The notes beneath the pieces are model-generated. The model saw only the letters and a program-made list of their open reading frames with translations. It was not told where the DNA came from and searched no databases. A program made the translations under genes and the position numbers. Positions 8,462 to 17,925 of a stretch of DNA of 64,000 nucleotides are shown piece after piece (positions within the stretch are counted from its first letter, which is position 1; every line of letters begins with the position of its first letter). This DNA comes from Qipengyuania mesophila (GTDB taxonomy: Bacteria; Pseudomonadota; Alphaproteobacteria; Sphingomonadales; Sphingomonadaceae): the NCBI RefSeq assembly GCF_019711655.1, contig NZ_JAIGNU010000001.1:1-64000 (forward strand). Reading direction: 5' to 3'.

Positions 8462-9674
8462 CGCGCGCCGACGCCCTCTTGCCGACCAGTTCGGCTAGCG
8501 CGGCCTCGACACCGTCCCAGCTCATCCGATCGACGACGAACCGGCGCGCCGCCCGACCCATGGCCCGCGCGCGCTCCGGCTCGGCGAGCAGAACCTCGAT
8601 CCGCGCCAGCATGGAGGCGGGTTCGGCTCGCGCAATTGCGAAGTGCTCGCCATCGCAGGCATCGATCCCGGTGGCCGCACCCGGTGTCAGCACCACAGGC
8701 CGGGCCATCGCCATGGCTTCGAGCACCTTGTTCTGGACGCCGCGCGCGATCAGCAGCGGCGCGACGACGAGGTCGGCCGATTTGAGATAGGGACGGACAT
8801 CGGGCACCTCGCCCCAGACGCGCGTTCCGTTTTCGCCATGCCTGTCCCGCAGACTCTTTACCGGCGCGCGGCCGACAATGTGGAATCGGGCGCGTGCATA
8901 GGTCTTGCGCAACGCGGGCATGATCTCTTCGATCATCCATTCGGCGGCGGCGATATTGGGCGCGTAATCCATCTGTCCGGTGAAGACGAGCTGCGGGTCC
9001 TCGCCCTCTTCGAGATCGGGCTGCAGCGCCACCGGCGCGGGATCGAAGAAGGCCGCGTCGATCCCGTTACCGAGCGGCCGCAAGCGCACCGCGGTTGGAT
9101 CATCGACCCGCGAGCGGAACAGTTCGGCCTCGTTCTCGCTGATCAGCAGTGTGACATCGGCGCGGTGGGCCAGCCGTTCCTCCTCGCGCGCGAGCAGCCG
9201 CCCTTCCCGGCGGTTGATCCACCTGCGCTGGCCGGCTTCGGCATAAGCTTCGAACTTGGCGCTATCGACATCGCACAGATCGAAGACCACACGCCCGCGA
9301 TAGCCATCGGGAATGTACTGCCCCATCTGGCCGGAGAAGACGAAGATCGTCTCTACGGGATGGTTGGTCAGCGTCTTCGCGACATAGCGGTGCATCGTCG
9401 CATCCTCGAAGGCGGTCAGGCTCACCGGTCGAACCCTCAGCAGCGCTTCCGCCCCCGCCAGCGGAAGCGGCTTGGCGCGGTGGATAAGCGCATGCGTCTT
9501 GGCGATCCCCGCCAAAGCGGGCTTCTGCGCCATGTCGAGCGCGGTCTCGCCGAAGGTGCCGACATGAACCGGGCCGAGCTTCGCCAGTCCCTTGAGCAGG
9601 TGATGCGATCGGATCTTGTCGCCGCGATCCGGGGGAAAGGGCACGCGGTGCGCGAGAAACAGGATCTCGCTCAC
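8451..9674 (-). CDS. XrtA/PEP-CTERM-associated glycosyltransferase (GT4-like)
   Basis: A 407-residue glycosyltransferase. The N-terminus has the HRVPFPPDRGDKIRS signature seen in the EpsH1/XrtA-associated group, and the C-terminal donor-binding lobe has the GT-B motif region NKVLEAMAMARPVV (about residue 325). It should add a sugar to the lipid-linked exopolysaccharide repeat unit at the cytoplasmic membrane face. The GTG start lies one base after the FemAB stop, and its end overlaps xrtA by 11 bases, so translation is probably coupled. The donor sugar is not predictable. Confidence 0.88.
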   Translation of the reverse strand: MSEILFLAHRVPFPPDRGDKIRSHHLLKGLAKLGPVHVGTFGETALDMAQKPALAGIAKTHALIHRAKPLPLAGAEALLRVRPVSLTAFEDATMHRYVAKTLTNHPVETIFVFSGQMGQYIPDGYRGRVVFDLCDVDSAKFEAYAEAGQRRWINRREGRLLAREEERLAHRADVTLLISENEAELFRSRVDDPTAVRLRPLGNGIDAAFFDPAPVALQPDLEEGEDPQLVFTGQMDYAPNIAAAEWMIEEIMPALRKTYARARFHIVGRAPVKSLRDRHGENGTRVWGEVPDVRPYLKSADLVVAPLLIARGVQNKVLEAMAMARPVVLTPGAATGIDACDGEHFAIARAEPASMLARIEVLLAEPERARAMGRAARRFVVDRMSWDGVEAALAELVGKRASARDAA

Positions 9675-9675
9675 G

Positions 9676-10734
9676 TCAGCCCAACCCGCGCGCGATGAAG
9701 GGTCCGATCCGCGTCGCCACGGACAGAGGGAGCTTCTTCCAGAGGTCGATGCTCGCCGAGTAGCTCTGGTCGGTGGGGTCGATATTGCGCGCCGTGCCGC
9801 CGGGGGCTGTCCAGCTCCAATAGGTCAACGGCTCGGGCTCGAAGCCCTGCCATTTCTTGAAGTTGTAAGGCCCGCTGCCGACCTTCGAACGACCGTAGTC
9901 GTAATGCGTGCAGCCGCGCGCGCGGCCATGATCCATCAGTTCGAAATAGACGCGCTCGTTCGACTTGAGCGCGCGCGCCTCCGCCCCGCCGCCGCCCCAG
10001 TAGGGCATCACCGCACCATTGTGATAGAGCGACAGCACGCTCGATACCGCGCGGCCCTCGTGCAGCGCGGTGAGGATATCGGCGTCCTCGCCGAAGTGAT
10101 CGAGCACCGCTGCGAAGAGCTTGCGCGGGAACACCGGCGTGCCGAGATTGTGCACGCTCGCCGCATAGCAGCGATAGAATGTATCGAGATGATTGCTGTG
10201 GCCCACCACGATCTCGAGCGGCGAGCGCAGGCATTTGCGCACTTCGGCGCGCGCCTTGCGCGGGATCGCCTCGAGCTCGGCTTCGTGGTCCGCAGCCAGC
10301 GGACGCGAGAAATTGGCATGCTTGCCGGTGATCGGCTCCCAGCCCTCGCCCGCCGTCCCGCCCCGCAATTCGACCGAGGAAACCGACAGGCGTTGCGCCA
10401 TCTCCTGCGCCGCGCGGCACAGCATGGCGCCCGCTTCGTCGCTCTCGGAGAGCACCCCGCCACCGACCCCGAAGCCGCTGGAGACGAGAGCCGGGGAGAA
10501 CAACGCCGACCGCACTTCGGTCAGCGGCAGCCAGCCCGCGATTGCGCCCGCACGCTCGGCCACCAGCCCGAGGCCGCGCTGGCCGGTGCCCTGCTCGATT
10601 GCCAGCAGCCAGGCCGGCCGGTGGAACGGTGTCGCGCCGTGCTCGGCGACGAAGGCTTCGATCCGCGCACGCTCCCGCGCGTCGCTGAGGTCCGCCTGGC
10701 GGACGAGCAATGCAGGTCCCGAGGCGTCGGTCAT
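9676..10734 (-). CDS. FemAB-like protein, XrtA/PEP-CTERM system-associated
   Basis: A 352-residue protein with two GNAT-like folds of the FemAB/CelD type. The second half carries ALKSNERVYFELMDHGRARG and YDYGRSKVGSGPYNFK, typical of the PEP-CTERM-associated FemAB family. FemAB proteins transfer aminoacyl or acyl groups; here a role in decorating the exopolysaccharide or its precursor is inferred only from location. The start overlaps the deacetylase stop by four bases (ATGA). A second, more distant FemAB/GNAT relative lies at 20690. Confidence 0.87.
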   Translation of the reverse strand: MTDASGPALLVRQADLSDARERARIEAFVAEHGATPFHRPAWLLAIEQGTGQRGLGLVAERAGAIAGWLPLTEVRSALFSPALVSSGFGVGGGVLSESDEAGAMLCRAAQEMAQRLSVSSVELRGGTAGEGWEPITGKHANFSRPLAADHEAELEAIPRKARAEVRKCLRSPLEIVVGHSNHLDTFYRCYAASVHNLGTPVFPRKLFAAVLDHFGEDADILTALHEGRAVSSVLSLYHNGAVMPYWGGGGAEARALKSNERVYFELMDHGRARGCTHYDYGRSKVGSGPYNFKKWQGFEPEPLTYWSWTAPGGTARNIDPTDQSYSASIDLWKKLPLSVATRIGPFIARGLG

Positions 10735-11600
10735 GCGGCCCAGGCGAAACTGCGCGGCATCTCGCGTGCGGCGAGCGCATCCATGCGACCCCAGGCGAAA
10801 TCACCGAGCAGGGTGGAGAGCTTGCCCTCCATGCGGGCGAGATTGGTATAGTGCCGCAGCCGCGAGCGCAGTGGCGCCTCGGCTACGCGGGGCTGCCCGG
10901 GATCGACTTCCCATGGATGGAAATAGAAAACCGCCGGTCGCCCCTCGCGATTGACCTGGCGGATCGCCCAGCGGCTGAACCCATAGGGAAGCACGCGGAA
11001 AAAGCCGCCCCCGCCCGCCGCGAGGCGACGCCCGCGAAAGAGCGCGGTGGTGACCGGGATTTCGACGAGATCGCTGCCCGCAACAGGATTGAAGGCAAAG
11101 CGCGGCGCTTCGCGCCAGCCGTAGTGATCATGCACCACCGGCGCGACCGAGGAGGAGTAGGCATAACCGTGTTCGGCGAGTACCTCGTGCGCCCAGCGAT
11201 TGCGCGCATCGATCGAGAAGCTCGGCGCACGGTAGCCGGTGACCTCCTGTCCGCCCGCATCCTCGAGAATTGCCCGCGCCCGCGCGATGTCCTCGGCGAA
11301 CTGCGCGCGGGTGAAGGTGAACACGCGGGTATGGTCGTAGCCGTGGCTGGCCAGCTCGTGGCCGCGCTCGACAATGGCACGCATCGCGGGCTTGTTGCGC
11401 TCGGCGACCCAGCCCAGCGTGAAGAAGGTCGCCTTGACCCCGGCCCCGTCGAACAGGTCGAGGATGCGCGCGACATTGTCGCCCACACGCAATTCGAGAC
11501 CGTCCCAGTCGCCGCGCGAGATCGTGTTCTCGAACGCGCCGACCTGGAACCAGTCCTCGACATCGACCGAGAGGCCGTTGACGATGGTGCTCTTGTCCAC
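10731..11600 (-). CDS. XrtA system polysaccharide deacetylase
   Basis: A 289-residue NodB-fold deacetylase. The metal and catalytic motifs are present: the aspartate motif SVDVEDW (residues 11-17), the histidine motif SHGYDHTRVF (about 83) and the arginine motif TGYRAPSFSI. The C-terminus (FYFHPWEVDPGQPR) is the conserved end of the PEP-CTERM-associated subgroup. It should remove acetyl groups from N-acetyl sugars of the exopolysaccharide. No signal peptide is evident, although the family often acts outside the cytoplasm. The start is read as GTG at 11600, 15 bases after the upstream ATPase. Confidence 0.9.
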   Translation of the reverse strand: MDKSTIVNGLSVDVEDWFQVGAFENTISRGDWDGLELRVGDNVARILDLFDGAGVKATFFTLGWVAERNKPAMRAIVERGHELASHGYDHTRVFTFTRAQFAEDIARARAILEDAGGQEVTGYRAPSFSIDARNRWAHEVLAEHGYAYSSSVAPVVHDHYGWREAPRFAFNPVAGSDLVEIPVTTALFRGRRLAAGGGGFFRVLPYGFSRWAIRQVNREGRPAVFYFHPWEVDPGQPRVAEAPLRSRLRHYTNLARMEGKLSTLLGDFAWGRMDALAAREMPRSFAWAA

Positions 11601-11615
11601 GCCCCCTCCCGAAAG

Positions 11616-12815
11616 CTATGCGGCCGCGCGCGACCCTTGCGCTTCGAAATAGTCGATCATCATGGTCAGCACATGGCGCAGCGAGCGTTCCTGCTCGTCA
11701 AGCCGCGCTTCGATCGCCGCCAGTCGCTGATCGACTTCCTCGGACATATCGCCAGTGGCGCGATTCTCACCCATTTTTTCGACTTCACGGCGCAGCGAGG
11801 CGAGATGCTTGTCGCGCTCGGCGAAAGCAGCCTCGATCGCTTCGATCTGGTGATCGAGCAGGCCCTTCTCGCGCGTCGTGTCGGGTTCAGTCGCGGGGGC
11901 TGGCGGTGCCGGGCGGTCCTCGTCGCGCGCACGCGCGATCGCGTCGGCTGCCGGTAGGTCGCGATCCGGGCGCCGCTTGGCCGCAACCGGCACTTCGGGT
12001 GCCGCATCGCCGGCCATTTCTTCCACCACCGCATCGAGCATGTCGGGCTCGAGAACAGCCTGTTCTTCGACCGCGCCCAGCAGCAGCAGGCGGGTCATGA
12101 CCTGGTTGACCTTGCGTGGAATGCCCCCGGTGGCCTTGTGCAGCTTGACCCAAATGCCGCTCGCCATCTCGGGATTGCCGTTCCAGCCGACATGGTGCAG
12201 GCGATGCATCACATAGGGCTCGATTTCGCCCGGCTGCATCGGTTCGAGATGGTGCGCCGCGATGACCCGCTGGCGCAGCTGCTCGAGTTCATCCGAATGC
12301 GCCAGCAGTTGCTTGAACTCGGGCTGGCCGAGCAGCAGCGTCTGCAGCAGCGGGTGCGAGCCGAGCTGGAAGTTCGACAGCATGCGCAGCTCTTCGAGCG
12401 CGCCGATCGAGAGGTTCTGCGCCTCGTCGACGATCAGCAGCGAGCGTCGCCCGTGGCGCGCCTCTTCGTGCAGGAACAGCTCGATCGAGGCGAGCGCGGC
12501 GGCCTTGTCGCCGCCCTCGACATCGAGACCGAAACTGCGCGCGGCAACGTGGATCATCTCCTCGCCGTCGAGTGCGCTGGTGACGACCTCGCCCACGGTC
12601 ATGCGCTTGTCGTCGAGCTTCTGCTTGAGATGCGCGACCAGCGTCGATTTGCCCGAGCCGACCTCGCCGGTGATGACGATGAAGCCCTCACCCTGGTTGA
12701 GACCATAGCCGAGATAGCTCAGCGCCTTCTTGTGCGTCACGCTCTCGAAATAGAACGCCGGATCGGGCGTGAGCTGGAAAGGCCGCTCGCTGAAACCGTA
12801 GAATTCTTCGTACAT
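11616..12815 (-). CDS. XrtA/PEP-CTERM-associated ATPase (ExeA/GspA-like)
   Basis: A 399-residue AAA ATPase. The start MYEEFYGFSERPFQL matches the ExeA-type N-terminus and rules out the longer upstream frame. Walker A is GEVGSGKST (about residues 50-58) and Walker B LLIVDEAQN (about 130), followed by NFQLGSHPLLQ. The last 100 residues are charged, with heptad-like spacing (DHQIEAIEAAFAERDKHLAS, then RLAAIEARLDEQERSL), suggesting a coiled coil. Related proteins energise assembly of secretion complexes; here it probably supports polysaccharide or PEP-CTERM export. It lies between the outer-membrane protein and the deacetylase. Confidence 0.88.
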   Translation of the reverse strand: MYEEFYGFSERPFQLTPDPAFYFESVTHKKALSYLGYGLNQGEGFIVITGEVGSGKSTLVAHLKQKLDDKRMTVGEVVTSALDGEEMIHVAARSFGLDVEGGDKAAALASIELFLHEEARHGRRSLLIVDEAQNLSIGALEELRMLSNFQLGSHPLLQTLLLGQPEFKQLLAHSDELEQLRQRVIAAHHLEPMQPGEIEPYVMHRLHHVGWNGNPEMASGIWVKLHKATGGIPRKVNQVMTRLLLLGAVEEQAVLEPDMLDAVVEEMAGDAAPEVPVAAKRRPDRDLPAADAIARARDEDRPAPPAPATEPDTTREKGLLDHQIEAIEAAFAERDKHLASLRREVEKMGENRATGDMSEEVDQRLAAIEARLDEQERSLRHVLTMMIDYFEAQGSRAAA

Positions 12816-12828
12816 CAGGTGCGTCCTA

Positions 12829-14499
12829 TCAGAAATCGTAGCGCAGGCCGAGCAGGGCCGATGCGGTTGTGAAGTTGTCGGGTGCGAGATCGCTGTCGAG
12901 CATCGAGATTGCGACCGCAGCGCGGGCCGAGAGGTTGCGGACCACTTCCTCGCTGTAGCTCGCCGAACCGCCGATCGCGCTGACATTGCCCGCTCCGGCC
13001 GTGCCGCTGTCGAACCAGCTGGCATAGGTATTGACCGAGAAGGCGCCGCGCGGGCCGACCGGGCCCCCGACCCCTGCCGCCACGTAATAGCTCTCATCCA
13101 CTATGCCGTCGGCGAGTGCGAGCACGGTTCCCGGCGCACCGATGAACTTGCGGCGGTCGTAACCGGCGCCGATCTGTGCGGTCATGCGGCCGATCCGGCG
13201 CGAATAGCTGGCGACCACGCCGCGTCCGCGGAAGACCGAGGAGCGCACCGAGCCGAGCAAGCCGTCGAGGCAGCCGCTACCGTCGAGCGTGTTGACGCAG
13301 CCGGTCAACTCACCCGTGACCGGATCGCGGGTGACGGTGAAATCGGTCGGCAAGGCGGCAAGCGCGTTGTTCAGGCGGCCGCCGAAGCCCTGGATCCCGT
13401 CGTAGACGCCGATCGAGAGGTTGCTGCGGCTGCTCGGCTTCCAGCTGAAATTGCCGTAGAAGGTTTCGCTGTCGTAGCGATGGCCGAAATGCGCCTCGAG
13501 CTGGGTGCGGCTGCTGGGCGACCAGACGACGCCGACATCCCAGATCAGCCCGCTCGCCTCGTAGGCGATGATCCGCGGGCTGGCCGAGTCGGTAACATAG
13601 CGACCGTCGGTGCCGATCACCGGATTGCCGTCCGCGTCGCGCACCGCATCTCGGCTCGACACTTCGACATCCTCGACACCCGCACCGGCAACGACTGCCA
13701 GCGTCGGTGACAGCGGGACGGTCACGTCGCCGCGGAAGTAGGCATCGCGCACGCGCTGGTCGAGGTTGGAGACGTCTTCCTGGTAGTATCCAGCGCCCAC
13801 GCCGATCCCGACGGGGAGCGGTTCACCCGGGCGGGTTCCAGCGCGCAGGTTCGCGCTATGGGTGATGCTCTCGTCGAACAGATCCGCGGTGGTCCCCGTC
13901 GTGGTCACGAAATCGGGCCCGTCGACGCGCGTGTAGCCGATGCGATAATTCGCACTGACATCGACATCGCCCGCGCGCGTCTGGAGAGTGGGTCCTGCAT
14001 AGGCCGAATAGGTCTGGGTCGTAAGATTGTCGTCGACGATCGGATTGATCACCGAGCGGCCCTGGGCATCGACGCGCGTGCTGCTCGCGAGCGCGCCCGC
14101 TTCCACCGTCAGGACGCGCGGAACGATCGAGGCATAGCCACGCGCTACACCGGTGATGGTGTCCGAATCGGCACCTTCCGACTGATGCGCGAAATTGCGT
14201 TCGTAGCGCAGCGAGACGCTGCCGCCGTTGTTGCGACCGACGATCGAGGCATCCACGCCGGCGGCGAGTTGGGTGTAGGTGACCACGTCACTGCCCGGCG
14301 AAATCTGCCAGCTGGCGAGCGAGTTGGCCTCGATATAGGGATCGATGCTGGTCCGACCGCCGCCATAGGAGACACCTTCGGACTCGCTCTCGCCGGCATC
14401 GGCGCCCTCGTAGGACTGCGCGTGCAGCGGCGCCCCGTGGAGCAGAGCCGCGCCCAGCGTGGTGGCGGCAAACAACGCGAGTTTCGTGCAATGGGCCAT
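12829..14499 (-). CDS. TIGR03016-type PEP-CTERM system-associated outer membrane protein
   Basis: A 556-residue secreted protein. The signal peptide (FAATTLGAALLHG ... AHA-QS) has a cleavage site near residue 28. The mature part is rich in alternating polar/hydrophobic strands (for example YRIGYTRVDG and YDRRKFIGAPG) and ends in LLGLRYDF, a terminal aromatic typical of beta-barrels. It is probably the outer-membrane pore or scaffold of the XrtA exopolysaccharide system. Start choice: a GGGGAG Shine-Dalgarno sequence lies seven bases upstream of the ATG at 14499, which favours it over the in-frame ATG at 14514 that would overlap the kinase gene. Confidence 0.86.
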   Translation of the reverse strand: MAHCTKLALFAATTLGAALLHGAPLHAQSYEGADAGESESEGVSYGGGRTSIDPYIEANSLASWQISPGSDVVTYTQLAAGVDASIVGRNNGGSVSLRYERNFAHQSEGADSDTITGVARGYASIVPRVLTVEAGALASSTRVDAQGRSVINPIVDDNLTTQTYSAYAGPTLQTRAGDVDVSANYRIGYTRVDGPDFVTTTGTTADLFDESITHSANLRAGTRPGEPLPVGIGVGAGYYQEDVSNLDQRVRDAYFRGDVTVPLSPTLAVVAGAGVEDVEVSSRDAVRDADGNPVIGTDGRYVTDSASPRIIAYEASGLIWDVGVVWSPSSRTQLEAHFGHRYDSETFYGNFSWKPSSRSNLSIGVYDGIQGFGGRLNNALAALPTDFTVTRDPVTGELTGCVNTLDGSGCLDGLLGSVRSSVFRGRGVVASYSRRIGRMTAQIGAGYDRRKFIGAPGTVLALADGIVDESYYVAAGVGGPVGPRGAFSVNTYASWFDSGTAGAGNVSAIGGSASYSEEVVRNLSARAAVAISMLDSDLAPDNFTTASALLGLRYDF

Positions 14500-14503
14500 G
14501 GGT

Positions 14504-15577
14504 TTACTCCCCATATCCGTAATAGGTGCCGAACTTGCGGCCGCTCGGACTGAAGGTCGCATCGTTGAGCAGCAGCTTGATGTCTGGGCAGGCCGACAGG
14601 AGGTCGATCGCATCCTCGAGCGCGGCGCGGCCGGTCATGTCGGCGCGTGCGACGAGCAGCGCCTGGCCCACGTGCTTGGCAAGCTCGGCCGCCGGGGTCG
14701 CGGCGAGCGCGGGTGGGCTGTCGAACACGACCATCCGATTGGGCGCGCCGCGGGTCAGGCGGTTGAGCACCGACCAGGTCCGTTCGCTGGCGAGATATTC
14801 GCTGTCGCGTCCGGTGCGCTGACCTGCGGGCAGAACGAACAGGCCGGGAATGTCGGTCCCGACGACGTAATCCTCGACATGCGCCGACGGGTCGGCGAGC
14901 ACGTCCATGAAGCCCTTTCCGGCGTCGAGGCCGAGCTTGCCCATGATCGAAGGCTTGCCGAAATCGGCGTCGATCAGCAGCACTTCCATGTCGCGCTCAC
15001 CCGCCAGCGCGATCGCCAGATTGAGCGCGCAGAAGGTCTTGCCCTCGTTGGGATGCGGCGAACAGACGAGCACCCGACGCGCATGCTGGCTCCCGGCTGC
15101 CTTGGCGGAGGCGAGGACCTGGCGCTTCACGATGCGGAATTCCTCGAGCAGCATCGAAGCACCGCCGTCGGGATCGATCAGGCCCTGTTCGCGCAGCAAC
15201 GAGCGTACGATTTCCCTCTTGGCTCCGGTGAAGGAAACGGCGGGACCTTCGGGCTCGGCGGGAGCCGCTGGCGCCGCCGGCGCGGCGGCCGAGGAAGCAG
15301 CATTGGGCGTGGCCGACTCGCCGATCCAGTCGGATGCCCGGCGACGCGGCGGTTCGGCGGACGTGGGAGCCGGCGCAGGCGCTTCCGTCCGGCGCTTGGG
15401 GGCGAATTTCTTGGCCTTGTCGCTGTCGAGCTTATCGGGCACTGCGGCGGGCGCGAGCTTGTCGAAGCCGAAGGTGCCGCTGGCGCGTTCGAGCAGAGAG
15501 CCGCGCTTGGGCTTGGCGCTCTCGTCCTTGGCGCCATCCTTGGGCGGCTCGATATTGGTGGGCTTGTTCACTGACAC
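14504..15577 (-). CDS. XrtA-associated tyrosine autokinase (BY-kinase)
   Basis: A 357-residue cytoplasmic BY-kinase. Walker A (SPHPNEGKT, about residues 168-177), Walker A' (VLLIDADFGKPS, about 198) and Walker B (MVVFDSPP) are all present. The first 120 residues are a low-complexity Ala/Pro/Lys linker, and the C-terminus is a short tyrosine cluster (YYGYG), the usual autophosphorylation site. It should work with the adjacent Wzz-like protein to control polymer length and export. The start lies nine bases after the upstream stop. Confidence 0.9.
   Translation of the reverse strand: MSVNKPTNIEPPKDGAKDESAKPKRGSLLERASGTFGFDKLAPAAVPDKLDSDKAKKFAPKRRTEAPAPAPTSAEPPRRRASDWIGESATPNAASSAAAPAAPAAPAEPEGPAVSFTGAKREIVRSLLREQGLIDPDGGASMLLEEFRIVKRQVLASAKAAGSQHARRVLVCSPHPNEGKTFCALNLAIALAGERDMEVLLIDADFGKPSIMGKLGLDAGKGFMDVLADPSAHVEDYVVGTDIPGLFVLPAGQRTGRDSEYLASERTWSVLNRLTRGAPNRMVVFDSPPALAATPAAELAKHVGQALLVARADMTGRAALEDAIDLLSACPDIKLLLNDATFSPSGRKFGTYYGYGE
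14507..14512 (-). promoter_or_regulatory. Shine-Dalgarno GGGGAG deciding the OMP start
   Basis: On the minus strand GGGGAG sits seven bases upstream of the ATG at 14499, inside the last codons of the kinase gene. It supports 14499 rather than 14514 as start and suggests translational coupling between the kinase and the outer-membrane protein. Confidence 0.6.
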
Positions 15578-15586
15578 GTATCCCCC

Positions 15587-17104
15587 TCAGGCCACCGAGC
15601 CGACCTGGATCATTTCGACCACGAGCAGCAGGAAGCATACCGCTCCCAGCCCGCCCGCACCGGCGAGGAACTGCTTGAGACGCAGCTTCTCGCGCACCCG
15701 CGCCGCATCGGTCATGGAGCGCGAAATCGTTCCGATGACCGGCAGGTCGAGCGTGCGCTCGAGCTTTTCCGCAGTGGTGAAGCTCGACTTGAGCTGCCCC
15801 ATCACGAAGGCCACGCCGCCGCCTACCGCGATGCCCACGACGAGCACGCCAAGCAGCAGCAGAGGCCGGTTGGGCGCCGCGGGATTGCGCGGGGCCGTCG
15901 GCGGGTCGATGACCTCGAACTGGAAGGCGCTGCGCTCGGTTTCCACCTGGCCGCGCAGGCGCATTTCCTCGCGGTTCTTGAGCAGCTCGTCATACTTGTC
16001 CTTGAGCACCTCGTAATCGCGGCTGATGCGATTGGCTTCGGCCGCCACTGCGGGCTCGTCGGCCTGCGTCGCGATCAGGGCCGAAATGTCGGACTGGAGC
16101 GCAGCCTTGCGCGCCTCGAGCGCCTGGACATTGGCCTGGCGTTCGGCGCGGATCGACACCAGCGAGGTATACGCCGGATTGGGCGATCCGCTTGAGCCGG
16201 CCGGCTCGCTGGCCGCCTGGTCGCGCAGTGCTTCGATCTGGCGCTTCTGCGCCTGGATGTCGGGGTGGCTGTCGGTCAGGCCCTTCGCGCGCATCGCGGC
16301 AAGCTGTGCCTGCGCCTGCAACAAGGCCCCGCGCGCGCCGCCGCTTTCGGAGGTCAGAATACTGCGCGGCGTGCTGGAAATCTGGCCGTTGATCGCCGCC
16401 AGCGCGCTTTGTGCCGCGGCGATATCGGCATCGATCCCGCGCATTTCGGTGCGCATGGTCTGCAGCCGGCTCGAAACCGTGCCGGTGCCCCCGATCAGAT
16501 CGGGATGCTCGGCCTCGAAGGCCAGTCGGCGCTGTTCGGCCGCCTCGAGTTCGCGTTTGCGGTCCTCGAGCTGCTGGTCGAGGAAGGCGAGCGTTTCGGC
16601 CACGTCGCCCCGATTGCCGGCGATGTTCGATTCACGAAAGATGTCGATCAGGCTCTGGACCACGTCCTTTGCGAGCGCCGCGTTCTCCGCGTCGCTGAGG
16701 CTGGACTTGCCGACCGTTGCGGTGATCTCGAAGAGGTTGTCCTCCTCGCTCTTGACCACGATGTTCTTGGTCAGATCCGCGACCGCGCCCTGCATTTCGC
16801 TGTCGGTAGCGATCTTGTCACCGAGCTTGGTGCTGCGGATCACCCGTTCGAGGTTGACCGCACTGACGAGCGTCTGGCGGACCTTGGTGATCGCCTGCTT
16901 GCCGTCGCCCGAAATATCGAGCTGCTCGGACAGCACGTCTTCGAGCTCGACATAGATCCGCGCGCGGCTTTCGTAGCTGTTGGGAATGAAGGCGACCGCG
17001 AGCCAGCCGAGGATGCAGACCACCCAGGCCACGGCGAGCGCGACCCAGCGGCGGTTCCACACCGTGTGCAGCGCGCTACGAAGTTCGTCGAGAACGTCCT
17101 GCAT
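15587..17104 (-). CDS. XrtA system polysaccharide chain length determinant (Wzz family)
   Basis: A 505-residue inner-membrane polysaccharide co-polymerase. It has a transmembrane helix near residues 19-41, a long periplasmic part with coiled-coil regions (LDQQLEDRKRELEAAEQRRL and others) and a second helix near 411-434. A third hydrophobic segment near 481-501 ends the protein. The PTAPRNPAAPNRP segment just before the second helix is a classic Wzz proline motif. It pairs with the separate tyrosine kinase encoded next, so the periplasmic and kinase functions are split as in Gram-positive systems. Confidence 0.92.
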   Translation of the reverse strand: MQDVLDELRSALHTVWNRRWVALAVAWVVCILGWLAVAFIPNSYESRARIYVELEDVLSEQLDISGDGKQAITKVRQTLVSAVNLERVIRSTKLGDKIATDSEMQGAVADLTKNIVVKSEEDNLFEITATVGKSSLSDAENAALAKDVVQSLIDIFRESNIAGNRGDVAETLAFLDQQLEDRKRELEAAEQRRLAFEAEHPDLIGGTGTVSSRLQTMRTEMRGIDADIAAAQSALAAINGQISSTPRSILTSESGGARGALLQAQAQLAAMRAKGLTDSHPDIQAQKRQIEALRDQAASEPAGSSGSPNPAYTSLVSIRAERQANVQALEARKAALQSDISALIATQADEPAVAAEANRISRDYEVLKDKYDELLKNREEMRLRGQVETERSAFQFEVIDPPTAPRNPAAPNRPLLLLGVLVVGIAVGGGVAFVMGQLKSSFTTAEKLERTLDLPVIGTISRSMTDAARVREKLRLKQFLAGAGGLGAVCFLLLVVEMIQVGSVA

Positions 17105-17119
17105 GCCCCCCGGCCTTTC

Positions 17120-17764
17120 CTAGAACGTGCTTTCGGGGATGATGATCACATCGCCCGGCTGGAGGAGGACATTGGCCTTGCTGTCGCCGTGCTTGAGCAG
17201 GTCGCTCAGGCGCAGCGCATATTCGCGCTGGCGACCGAGCTGCTTGTCGAAGCGGATCAGCTTGGCGCGGTTGCCCGCGGCGAATTCGGACAGGCCGCCA
17301 ACCGCGATCATGGCGTCGAGCACGGTCATGTTCGCGCGGTAGGGAAGCGAGGCGGGTTTCTCGGTCGCGCCGACGATGCGGACTTGCTGGCTGAAGGTGC
17401 CCGCGAATTCGTTGACGATCACCGAGACCAGCGGATCCTCGATATACTGGCTCAGCTGGAGACGGATGTCCTCCTCGAGCATCGAGGGCGTCTTGCCCAC
17501 GGCGGGCATGTCCTTGACCAGCGGGATGGTGATACGGCCGTCGGGACGCACCTGGATCTTCTCCGCGCCCAGCTCGGGATTGCGCCACACGTGGATGGTC
17601 AGCGAATCCAGCGGGCCGATGACATATTCCTCACCCGGCCCTTCCTGCATGGCAACGAAGGTCGCCGGCGGCAGCTCCGTCTCCGGCCCGGCAGTGCAGC
17701 CGCCCAGCACGAGCGTGGATGCGGCGCATCCGGCAAGGAGGCTGGCAGTTCGGGTGAAACGCAT
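17120..17764 (-). CDS. XrtA-associated polysaccharide export lipoprotein (Wza-like)
   Basis: A 214-residue outer-membrane lipoprotein. A signal peptide ends in the lipobox LGGC with the lipidated cysteine at residue 23, which fixes the ATG at 17764 as start; the 24 upstream in-frame codons are not part of it. The mature protein has the polysaccharide export domain (YVIGPLDSLTIHVWRNPELG) followed by a SLBB-type domain (VRIVGATEKPASLPY). It should form the outer-membrane export channel. It is the first gene of the ten-gene minus-strand operon that ends with the amidotransferase. Confidence 0.92.
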   Translation of the reverse strand: MRFTRTASLLAGCAASTLVLGGCTAGPETELPPATFVAMQEGPGEEYVIGPLDSLTIHVWRNPELGAEKIQVRPDGRITIPLVKDMPAVGKTPSMLEEDIRLQLSQYIEDPLVSVIVNEFAGTFSQQVRIVGATEKPASLPYRANMTVLDAMIAVGGLSEFAAGNRAKLIRFDKQLGRQREYALRLSDLLKHGDSKANVLLQPGDVIIIPESTF

Positions 17765-17925
17765 ATGTGTATCCCTGGTATTGTCCGCGGTCGATCCGGA
17801 CGCATGGTGCGCCCGATATTCGCCTGATTGAACCAACTATTGCCCGAAAAAGGTGAACAGTCGGTTAGCCATGGGATAGCGACCCCGCCGAAATCCCGCC
17901 TTTTGCGCGCCTTACCACAGAGGTT
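17765..17925 (-). promoter_or_regulatory. Leader/promoter region of the exopolysaccharide operon
   Basis: These 161 bases separate the decarboxylase stop from the first gene of the ten-gene operon on the same strand, so the operon promoter is expected here. The tract 17830-17890 is visibly more AT-rich than its surroundings. I cannot name reliable -35/-10 boxes or an operator. Confidence 0.35.

Noticed and set aside
12829..14514. ATG at 14514 as start of the outer-membrane protein
   Set aside because: It lacks a spaced ribosome-binding site and would overlap the kinase end; GGGGAG is placed ideally for 14499.
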